Below the pieces are notes generated by a model, which was given only the letters and a program-made list of their open reading frames with translations, did no database searches and was not told the DNA's origin. 8,916 bases of DNA from CAYWNK01 sp047639615 (GTDB lineage: Bacteria; Planctomycetota; UBA1135; GCA-002686595): contig JBLIOL010000232.1 in the NCBI GenBank assembly GCA_047639615.1, forward strand, positions 1 through 8,916, given 5' to 3'. The translations under genes and the position numbers were made by a program. This document shows, one piece after another, positions 1 through 5,785 of the stretch (positions are counted from its first letter, which is position 1; each line of letters starts with the position of its first letter).

Positions 1-36
1 CTGGAGCTAGTGCCCGTCCTGTTCCTCATCACGGAC

Positions 37-600
37 TCACTCCATGCCTTCAGCGAGCATTGCAGCAGCCTCGGCTGAGGAAAGCGCATGGCCGAGGGTG
101 TCGGAGAGAATGCGATACTTGAGCTTCGTGTCGCTCAGCTCGATGACCTCGATCCCGACCCCCGCTTGAAAGAAGGACGCGCCGAGTTCGCCGGTGAACT
201 CAATGTCTCTCACGGAGTGGTGGATCGTGAACCTGGCCCTGTATGAATACTGCGACCCCCTCCTCGGACTGATTTCGATGGGGATCGCGGGGGAGCGTGT
301 GCACTCGAACTGGGTCTTGACCGAGCCGTCGGATACACCGCGGAAGATGAGCTGGTTCTCAATGACGTCTTCCTCCCAGGTATCGACGGTCATACCGCCG
401 AAGTACAGCCCCACCCAATACGATTCACGGCACGAGAGCCCGGTGCGCGTTGCGAAAATGTCCTGCCCTTGTGAAATGGAGTAGACCTGGCCGATTTGGT
501 AGCTCCGGTCCACAAAGGGCTGCTTGGTCGGAGTGCTCATGCACGCAACCGAGAGGGTCGTAATCGCGAGGAGTAGGAGGGACTTCGCTAGTTTGTGCAT
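37..600 (-). CDS. Small lipoprotein of unknown function
   Basis: 187 residues, family not recognised. The N-terminus is a lipoprotein-type signal: basic residues K3 and K6, a hydrophobic core at about 8-18, then Cys20 in the context LSVAC. The -1 Ala and -2 Val fit a lipobox, but -3 is Ser rather than Leu, so lipidation is probable rather than certain. The mature part is beta-rich by eye and has only two other cysteines (C57 and C100), which could form a disulfide in the periplasm. The C-terminus is an Ala/Glu-rich helix. The start at 600 is chosen because the signal peptide begins there. The bases just before it are C-rich with no Shine-Dalgarno. It lies 145 bp downstream of the sigma-54 activator on the same strand, so readthrough is possible, but no functional link is visible. 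Confidence 0.75.
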   Translation of the reverse strand: MHKLAKSLLLLAITTLSVACMSTPTKQPFVDRSYQIGQVYSISQGQDIFATRTGLSCRESYWVGLYFGGMTVDTWEEDVIENQLIFRGVSDGSVKTQFECTRSPAIPIEISPRRGSQYSYRARFTIHHSVRDIEFTGELGASFFQAGVGIEVIELSDTKLKYRILSDTLGHALSSAEAAAMLAEGME

Positions 601-745
601 GGGGCAGGGGGAATGGGAATGTGTTGTCTGCCGAACCGCCTCTGAGTCGCTGGGGGGTGTTCGACCGAATCTCGCGTGCCTTCAGTCGAGGCGAGAGACC
701 AGAATCTGCCCAGTGTGAATCTTGGAATTGTCGGGCGTCCTTGGG

Positions 746-2362
746 TCAGCTCTCGCTGGTGCGCGGCCGCTCTATGCGCAGGGACTTCAGGCGGGAGGTC
801 AGGGTGGCCGCGTGGATTCCTAGGAACTCCGCGGCGCCACCTTTGCCTGCAAGCTTCCAGCGCGTGTGGTTGAGCACGGCGATCAGGTTTTGGCGCTCGA
901 GTTGGCGTAGCTCCTTGTCGCTGAGCAAGGTCTGGGCCTGGGAGTCGGGCGTGGGTGCGCTGGGCTGGACGGCTGTGGGCAGGTGAATGGCTAGGCGGCT
1001 GCCTTGGGCGCCGATTAGGGCTCGTTCGATGACGTTTTGGAGTTCGCGGACGTTGCCGGGCCAGTCGTAGGACTTGAGCGCGTCGAGGTCCGCTTGGCGC
1101 AGGCGCGGGCGCTTGGTGCGCGGGCCGCTGCTGGCGGCGTCGAGGAAGTGCTGGGCTAGCAGGGGCACGTCCTCGCGGCGTTCGCGCAGGGGCGGGACGT
1201 TGATGGGGAAGACCGTCAGGCGGTAGTAGAGGTCCTCGCGGAAGCGGCCGGAGCGCACCTCGCTGAGCAGGTCCTTGTTGGTGGCGGCTACTACGCGCAC
1301 GTCGACCGTGCGCTCGTGGTCCTCGCCGATGCGCGAGTACGGGCCCTCTTGCAGCGCGCGCAGGAGTTTGCCTTGCAGGTCGAGGGGGATCTCACCGACT
1401 TCGTCCAAGAAGAGGGTGCCGCCGTCGGCAACTTGGAAGCGGCCGGGGCGGTCGCGGGTCGCGCCGGTGAAGGAGCCCTTGAGGTGGCCGAAGAACTCGG
1501 ACTCGAAGAGCTCGTGCGGGATCGAGGCGCAGTTGACACGTACGAGGGGTTTGGCTGCGCGAGTGCTGCCTTCGTGCACGGCTACGGCGATCAGCTCCTT
1601 GCCCGTGCCGGATTCGCCTTCGATCAGGACCGTGGCGTCGGAGGGGGCCACGATCTCCACCTGGTGCTGCAGCTGCTTGATGGCGGCGCTCTCACCGACG
1701 ATGCGCCCGAAGGACTGCACGACTTTGATCTCCTCACGCAGGTAGTCGCGCTCGAGCTCTAGCTGGGCACGTAGGCGATCAACTTCGGCGAAGGCGCGTG
1801 TGTTGGCGATGGCGGTGGCGGCGTGGTCGGCGAAGGTGCGCAGCCAGCCGAACTCCTCCTCGCTCAGGGTTTCGCGGCTGAAGATGGCGAGCACGCCGAG
1901 CACCTCGCCGCGGAAGATCAGGGGCTGGCCTCCGAAGCAGACGATGCTCTCGCTGGCGGCCCACTCGGGGACGGCGAGCCAGGGGGAGTCGCCCTCCACG
2001 TGCAGCAGTAGGGGCTTGCCGGTTTCGCCGACCTGGCCGACTTTGCGTACGCCCAGTGGGAAGCGTTGGAAGCGGCCCTCGAGATTGGTCCAGGTCTCGC
2101 CTGGGTCTTGTAGGGAGCTGCCCGTGCTGGCCACCAGGTGCAGGCAGGGCACGTGGCCCGGGCAGTGCTTGCGCATGGGGCAGTCATCGCAGCGGTCACC
2201 GGGACCCTTGAGCCAGATGCGCGCCAGGGCTATCCCGGGCTCGCGGGCCAGGTCGCCGACGATCTTGCTCAGCACCTGGTCGGGGGATAGGGCCTGGGCA
2301 ACGCTCAGGGCGGCTCGTTGGAGGGCTTCGGGGTTCACCCTGACATGGTAATGAGATCTCAT
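746..2362 (-). CDS. Sigma-54-dependent activator, GAF-AAA+-Fis, with Cys4 cluster
   Basis: A 538-residue bacterial enhancer-binding protein that should remodel sigma-54 RNA polymerase at a -24/-12 promoter using ATP. Domains in order: GAF-type sensor at about 15-190; a linker helix at 190-215; AAA+ core with Walker A GESGTGKE (249-256), sigma-54 contact loop GSFTGA (296-301, usual form GAFTGA), Walker B GTLFLDE (315-321), sensor I AATNKDL (359-365) and arginine-finger region RFREDLYYRL; and a Fis-type helix-turn-helix at about 490-532 of the FhlA-like kind (GKGGAAEFLGIH). There is no response-regulator receiver domain, so the signal is probably sensed directly. The GAF domain carries C58, C61, C67 and C73 (CX2CX5CX5C), a likely metal, Fe-S or thiol-redox site. 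It is transcribed divergently from the four-gene operon it most likely controls. The ATG at 2362 is the longest start, but its first four codons are exactly a palindrome. GTG at 2338 (codon 9) is an alternative. Confidence 0.93.
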   Translation of the reverse strand: MRSHYHVRVNPEALQRAALSVAQALSPDQVLSKIVGDLAREPGIALARIWLKGPGDRCDDCPMRKHCPGHVPCLHLVASTGSSLQDPGETWTNLEGRFQRFPLGVRKVGQVGETGKPLLLHVEGDSPWLAVPEWAASESIVCFGGQPLIFRGEVLGVLAIFSRETLSEEEFGWLRTFADHAATAIANTRAFAEVDRLRAQLELERDYLREEIKVVQSFGRIVGESAAIKQLQHQVEIVAPSDATVLIEGESGTGKELIAVAVHEGSTRAAKPLVRVNCASIPHELFESEFFGHLKGSFTGATRDRPGRFQVADGGTLFLDEVGEIPLDLQGKLLRALQEGPYSRIGEDHERTVDVRVVAATNKDLLSEVRSGRFREDLYYRLTVFPINVPPLRERREDVPLLAQHFLDAASSGPRTKRPRLRQADLDALKSYDWPGNVRELQNVIERALIGAQGSRLAIHLPTAVQPSAPTPDSQAQTLLSDKELRQLERQNLIAVLNHTRWKLAGKGGAAEFLGIHAATLTSRLKSLRIERPRTSES

Positions 2363-2398
2363 GGTGCGTGGAGTGGGATCTCATGCTTACGTGGATTG
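2351..2398. promoter_or_regulatory. Tandem dyad operator/UAS for the sigma-54 activator
   Basis: ATGAGATCTCAT at 2351-2362 is a perfect 12-bp palindrome. GTGGGATCTCAT at 2373-2384 matches it at 10 of 12 positions, with centres 22 bp apart (two helical turns). The match extends as a direct repeat: GATCTCATG, then 3 or 4 bases, then CGTGGA, ending near 2375 and 2398. The centres lie about 143 and 121 bp upstream of the predicted operon start, the usual place for dimeric enhancer-binding-protein sites. Site 1 covers codons 1-4 of the regulator, which suggests autoregulation. Binding by this regulator is inferred. Confidence 0.65.
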
Positions 2399-2441
2399 TC
2401 ATGTGGCTGGGGCGATCCGCTGTTTGATCGTAACTCGTTCC

Positions 2442-2447
2442 ATTGTA
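2442..2447 (-). promoter_or_regulatory. Possible -10 element for the regulator gene
   Basis: On the minus strand this reads TACAAT, five of six matches to the sigma-70 -10 consensus, about 80 bases before the regulator's ATG. No good -35 hexamer lies 16-18 bp upstream of it. If real, both dyads fall inside the regulator's leader, which would fit autorepression. Weak call. Confidence 0.25.
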
Positions 2448-2473
2448 ACTACTTAGCTTCGACAGGTGAGGCT

Positions 2474-2489
2474 TGGCACGCCCTGTGCC
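2474..2489 (+). promoter_or_regulatory. Sigma-54 (-24/-12) promoter of the four-gene operon
   Basis: TGGCACG followed by CCCT and GTGC matches the sigma-54 consensus TGGCACG-N4-TTGC with one mismatch. The invariant GG (2475-2476) and GC (2487-2488) are separated by exactly 10 bases. The predicted transcription start is near 2500, giving a leader of about 36 nt to the ATG at 2536. It sits next to a divergent sigma-54 activator gene and about 100 bp downstream of paired dyads, which strongly supports it. A TTG at 2473 is in frame with the downstream gene but lies inside this promoter, so it cannot be the start codon for transcripts from here. Confidence 0.88.
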
Positions 2490-2535
2490 TAGTAGCTCTC
2501 CGTTCACTCAAATTATCAACTACGGAGCTACTCCC

Positions 2536-3339
2536 ATGAAGACCCCCCTCGCACTCGCAGTCATCCCCTTCAGTCTGATCGCCGCCTACTTCGCCGCACC
2601 GGACGCAGTTACTGAGGTCAGCGCAGTTCCCACCGCAGGGCCCACAACGGAGCCGGCCGTGGAGCTGGTCTCCAGCCTGCTGAGCTTCGACCCGGCCAAC
2701 ACCGCTCTGGTGGTGACCGACCCCCAGAACGACTTCCTGAGCCCGGACGGCGTGGCCTGGGGCGTTGTCGGCGAGAGCGTGGTGGAGAACGACACCGTCG
2801 CCAACATCGACGCACTCTTCAAGGCGGCCAAGAGCGGCGGGTACGAGACCTTCATCTCGCCCCACTACTACTTCCCGCACGACAAGCACTGGCACTTCGA
2901 GGGCACCCTCGAAGCGCTGATGCACAAAATCGGCATGTTCGACCGCGAGGACGCGCTCTCGCTCAAGGGCTTCGAAGGCTCCGGCGCGGATTGGCTCGAG
3001 CAGTACAAGCCCTACATCGAGGACGGCGCCACGGTCGTCACCAGCCCGCACAAGGTCTACGGGCCCGAGACCAACGACCTGGTGCTGCAACTGCGCAAGC
3101 GCGGCATCAGCCGAGTCATTCTGGCCGGCATGTCCGCCAACCTCTGCACCGAGTCGCACATGCGTGAGCTGCTCGAGCAGGGCTTCGACGTGACGGTGGT
3201 ATCCGACGCCACGGCCGCCGCCAAGACCCCCGACCTGGGTGACGGCTACGCCGCCGCCATCACCAACTTCAAGTTCATGGCCAACGCGGTCGTGGAAACC
3301 AAGGAAGCCGTTGCCGTCATGGGCAAGGGCTCTAACTAG
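2536..3339 (+). CDS. Exported isochorismatase-family cysteine hydrolase
   Basis: 267 residues from the ATG at 2536, preceded by GGAG (2524-2527) at 8-nt spacing. The frame stays open back to a TTG at 2473, but that lies within the promoter. The isochorismatase-like fold has the expected catalytic triad: Asp62 in VVTDPQNDFL, Lys173 in SPHKVYGPETNDL, and Cys204 in GMSANLCTESHMR. Family members hydrolyse amides or enol ethers (for example nicotinamide, maleamate, isochorismate). The substrate here cannot be read from sequence. The N-terminus (K2, hydrophobic run at about 4-20, then a Pro/Thr/Ala-rich linker to about residue 45) looks like a signal peptide or membrane anchor, unusual for a fold that is mostly cytosolic. 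It is the first gene of the sigma-54 operon, 50 bp ahead of the alpha/beta hydrolase. Confidence 0.9.
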   Translation: MKTPLALAVIPFSLIAAYFAAPDAVTEVSAVPTAGPTTEPAVELVSSLLSFDPANTALVVTDPQNDFLSPDGVAWGVVGESVVENDTVANIDALFKAAKSGGYETFISPHYYFPHDKHWHFEGTLEALMHKIGMFDREDALSLKGFEGSGADWLEQYKPYIEDGATVVTSPHKVYGPETNDLVLQLRKRGISRVILAGMSANLCTESHMRELLEQGFDVTVVSDATAAAKTPDLGDGYAAAITNFKFMANAVVETKEAVAVMGKGSN

Positions 3340-3364
3340 CGCGTTCCTCGAGCATCCAATCCAA

Positions 3365-3376
3365 CCAACAACCAAC
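3365..3376 (+). repeat. CCAACAACCAAC leader element, copy 1
   Basis: This 12-nt A/C-only string lies 14 bases before the alpha/beta hydrolase start. The same 12 bases occur at 8038-8049, just before the DsbD-like gene. The surrounding leader has no obvious Shine-Dalgarno. It may be a shared unstructured leader type or a chance match in low-complexity sequence. Confidence 0.4.
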
Positions 3377-3389
3377 AGCGAGAACACCC

Positions 3390-4340
3390 ATGAACATCCT
3401 CACAGCAAGCATCCTCCTCAGCAGCTTCGTGCTGCCTGATAACAACGCCCCGACCAACGCCGAACTCACCCCTGCACCGACCGTCAGCTACGGTACCGAG
3501 GCCATCGAGGGCCTCGATATCTTCTACCGCGAGGCCGGCGACCCCAAGAACCCGAAGCTCGTGCTATTGCACGGCTTCCCGACCTCCTCGCACATGTTCC
3601 GCAACCTGATTGTGGACCTGGCGGACGAGTACCACGTGATCGCGCCCGACTACCCCGGCTATGGACTCAGCTCCATGCCCAGCGTCGACGAGTTCGAGTA
3701 CAGCTTCAAGCACATCGCCTCCATGATGGACACCCTGCTCGAGAAGCGCGGCTTCGACAGCTATGCCCTGTACCTGATGGACTATGGCGCGCCCATTGGC
3801 TTCCGCATTGCCGAAGCGCACCCCGAGCGCGTGACCGGCTTCGTGATTCAGAATGGCAACGCCTACGACGAGGGTCTGCGCGAGTTCTGGGATCCGATCA
3901 AGACGTACTGGAAGAGCGGTGAGCAGAAGGACGGCGACGCCCTGCGCGGCCTGCTGACCCTGGGCGCTACTAAGTGGCAGTACCAGCACGGCACCCGCCA
4001 GCCGCAGTCCATCAGCCCGGACAACTGGCTCGTGGTACAACCGCTGCTCGACCGTCCCGGGAACCAGGAGATTCAATTGGCCATGTTCTACGACTACCGC
4101 ACGAACGTGGACCTCTACCCGCGCTGGCAGGCGTATTTCCGCGAGCACCAGCCCCCGACTCTGATCGTGTGGGGCAAGAACGATCCGATCTTCCCGTCCC
4201 AAGGCGCGCATCCCTACGTACGTGATCTGCCCAAGGCCGAGATTCACCTGCTCGACACGGGCCATTTCGCCCTGGAGGAAGACGGCACGCAGATCGCTGA
4301 TCTGATGCGCACCTTCCTGGGCAAAAACCTGGCGCGCTAG
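3390..4340 (+). CDS. Alpha/beta hydrolase with Asp nucleophile (dehalogenase/epoxide-hydrolase-like)
   Basis: 316 residues of alpha/beta-hydrolase fold. Visible motifs: HGFPTSS oxyanion region (61-67), nucleophile elbow LMDYGAPIG with Asp131 where serine hydrolases have Ser, a candidate acid Asp265 in GKNDPIFP, and catalytic His292 in DTGHFALEE. The Asp nucleophile places it with haloalkane dehalogenases and epoxide hydrolases, though these usually have Trp or Arg after the Asp and here it is Tyr132. The actual substrate is unknown. Residues 1-30 are an extension ahead of the conserved start (TVSYGTEAIEGLDIFYREAG) with a hydrophobic run at 3-15 and a Pro/Thr/Asn linker. This suggests export, but there is no basic n-region, so it is less clear than in the preceding gene. 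No alternative ATG exists before the fold begins. Second gene of the operon, 50 bp after the first, 59 bp before the next. Confidence 0.9.
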   Translation: MNILTASILLSSFVLPDNNAPTNAELTPAPTVSYGTEAIEGLDIFYREAGDPKNPKLVLLHGFPTSSHMFRNLIVDLADEYHVIAPDYPGYGLSSMPSVDEFEYSFKHIASMMDTLLEKRGFDSYALYLMDYGAPIGFRIAEAHPERVTGFVIQNGNAYDEGLREFWDPIKTYWKSGEQKDGDALRGLLTLGATKWQYQHGTRQPQSISPDNWLVVQPLLDRPGNQEIQLAMFYDYRTNVDLYPRWQAYFREHQPPTLIVWGKNDPIFPSQGAHPYVRDLPKAEIHLLDTGHFALEEDGTQIADLMRTFLGKNLAR

Positions 4341-4368
4341 TCTTTGCCTCGCACCATCTACCAGTCTC

Positions 4369-4398
4369 CAGCACTCTCCGCAGCACTCCCCCCAGCAC
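4369..4398 (+). repeat. CAGCAC repeated at 12-nt period before the flavoprotein start
   Basis: CAGCAC occurs at 4369, 4381 and 4393, exactly 12 nt apart. The first two copies extend to CAGCACTC. The last ends one base before the ATG at 4400. The 59-nt intergenic leader is very pyrimidine-rich and has no Shine-Dalgarno sequence. Function unknown. Confidence 0.5.
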
Positions 4399-4399
4399 C

Positions 4400-5779
4400 A
4401 TGACCACCAAGTACGACGCCATCGTGATCGGTACCGGCCAGGCCGGCCCGTCTCTAGCCCAGCGCATGAGTTCGGAAGGCATGCGCGTAGCCATCATCGA
4501 ACGCGGCCAGCTCGGCGGCACCTGCGTCAACGTAGGTTGCATCCCCACCAAGGCTCTTGTGGCAAGTGCACGAGCGGCACATATGGCCAGGCGCGCGTCG
4601 GACTTTGGGGTTGTGGTGTCAGGGGAGGTGCGCGTGGACATGCCCAAGATCAAGGCGCGCATGAAGGAGATCTCCGGGCAGTCCAATCGCGGCGTGACCA
4701 CCTGGGTGGAGCACATGAAGGGCGTGGATCTCTTCCGCGAGGAGGCGCGCTTTGTGGGCCCGAAGCAGGTGCAGGTGGGTGATCGGACGATCGAGGCCGA
4801 CAAGATCTTTGTCAACGTGGGCGCGCGGCCCTTCGTACCGGAGTTCGAGGGCCTGGGGGAGATCGAATACCTGACCAGCTCGAGCATCATGGAGCTGGAG
4901 GAGGTCCCGCGGCACCTGGTGGTGATCGGTGGCAGCTACATCGGGCTCGAGTTTGCACAGATCTTCCGGCGTTTCGGCGCCGAGGTCACGGTGATCGAGC
5001 GCGGGCCGCGCCTGATCGGTCGCGATGACGCGGATGTGTCGGCCTGTGTGCAGGAAATCATGGAGGGCGAGGGTATCGGTGTGCGGTGCAATTCGGACTG
5101 CATCAGTTTCGCCAAGCATGCGGATGGCATCGCCGTGCGCTCGCACTGCAACGGCGGCGAGAAGGAGGTGATCGGGAGTCACGTGCTGATCGCCGTTGGG
5201 CGCACGCCGAACACCGACAGTTTGGACCTGGCAGCTGCTGGCCTCGAAGCCGATAAACGCGGCTACCTGAGCGTGGATGATGAGCTACGCACCAACGTTG
5301 ACGGCATCTGGGCCTTGGGCGACTGCAACGGCAAGGGAGCCTTCACGCACACCTCCTACAACGACTACGAGATCGCAGCCGCGAACATCTTCGACGGTGA
5401 CTCGCGCAAGGTCTCGGATCGCATTCTGTGCTACGGGCTCTACATCGATCCGCCCCTGGGGCGCATTGGCATGACCGAGGACCAAGCCCGCGCTTCGGGC
5501 CGGTCCGTACTGATGGGCAAGTACCCCATGAGCAATGTGGGCCGCGCCAAGGAGCGCAGCGAGACCCAAGGCTTCATCAAGGTGCTGGTGGACGAGGACA
5601 GCAAGCAGATCCTGGGCGCCGCCATCCTTGGCATCGGCGGCGATGAGGTGGTGCAGTCCATGCTGCCCATGATGTACGCGGGTACGCCGTACACGGTCAT
5701 GGCGCGTGCCGTGCACATTCACCCGACGGTGACGGAGTTGCTCCCCACCACCCTGCAGAATCTGGCCCCTCTGGAGTAG
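4400..5779 (+). CDS. FAD-dependent disulfide oxidoreductase, RclA/MerA-like
   Basis: 459 residues, class I pyridine nucleotide-disulfide oxidoreductase. The FAD dinucleotide fold is GTGQAG (11-16). The redox-active disulfide is C42/C47 in GGTCVNVGCIPTK. The NAD(P) fold is GGSYIG (177-182), ending in Glu200 at the second strand, which favours NADH by family rule. The second FAD contact is ALGD (305-308). The C-terminal dimerisation motif has His441 and Glu446 (HPTVTE) supplying the partner active site. It lacks both the N-terminal heavy-metal domain and the C-terminal vicinal cysteine pair of true mercuric reductase, and lacks the features of lipoamide dehydrogenase partners nearby. Layout and motif wording (PPLGRIGMTEDQAR) are close to RclA, the reactive-chlorine-resistance flavoprotein, but substrate is inference. 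It carries additional cysteines (C216, C230, C234, C250, C309, C344). Third operon gene. Its stop overlaps the ribosome site of the next gene. Confidence 0.92.
   Translation: MTTKYDAIVIGTGQAGPSLAQRMSSEGMRVAIIERGQLGGTCVNVGCIPTKALVASARAAHMARRASDFGVVVSGEVRVDMPKIKARMKEISGQSNRGVTTWVEHMKGVDLFREEARFVGPKQVQVGDRTIEADKIFVNVGARPFVPEFEGLGEIEYLTSSSIMELEEVPRHLVVIGGSYIGLEFAQIFRRFGAEVTVIERGPRLIGRDDADVSACVQEIMEGEGIGVRCNSDCISFAKHADGIAVRSHCNGGEKEVIGSHVLIAVGRTPNTDSLDLAAAGLEADKRGYLSVDDELRTNVDGIWALGDCNGKGAFTHTSYNDYEIAAANIFDGDSRKVSDRILCYGLYIDPPLGRIGMTEDQARASGRSVLMGKYPMSNVGRAKERSETQGFIKVLVDEDSKQILGAAILGIGGDEVVQSMLPMMYAGTPYTVMARAVHIHPTVTELLPTTLQNLAPLE
5773..5776 (+). promoter_or_regulatory. Ribosome binding site of the PNPOx-like gene inside the upstream stop region
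   Basis: GGAG lies in the last sense codons of the oxidoreductase, 9 bases before the ATG at 5786. With only 6 bp between the genes, the two are probably translationally coupled. It is one of the few clear Shine-Dalgarno sites in the window. Confidence 0.6.
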
Positions 5780-5785
5780 CAAGTC

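Noticed and set aside
670..696. Inverted repeat TCTCGC / GCGAGA as a terminator for the regulator
   Set aside because: It has a six-base stem, a 15-nt loop and no T-run on the minus strand. Too weak to call.
2415..2460. IHF site between the dyads and the -24/-12 promoter
   Set aside because: The stretch is relatively AT-rich with a GTAACT pair at 2430 and 2445, but neither strand matches the IHF consensus around the TTGAT at 2424.
2449..3387. 312-codon open frame on the minus strand opposite the isochorismatase-family gene
   Set aside because: The plus-strand frame has a complete catalytic triad, a signal peptide and a promoter. The minus frame gives a Val/Gly/His-rich composition with no recognisable motif, typical of a GC-rich antisense shadow.
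2536..4340. Nicotinate/maleamate catabolic pair (NicF-like isochorismatase fold plus NicD-like alpha/beta hydrolase)
   Set aside because: The pairing of folds is suggestive, but the hydrolase has an Asp nucleophile rather than Ser, both proteins look exported, and no ring-opening oxygenase, isomerase or hydroxylase is present.
4400..5779. Mercury resistance (mer) operon
   Set aside because: There is no MerR, MerT, MerP or MerB, no HMA domain and no C-terminal Cys pair in the reductase. Regulation is by sigma-54 rather than MerR.
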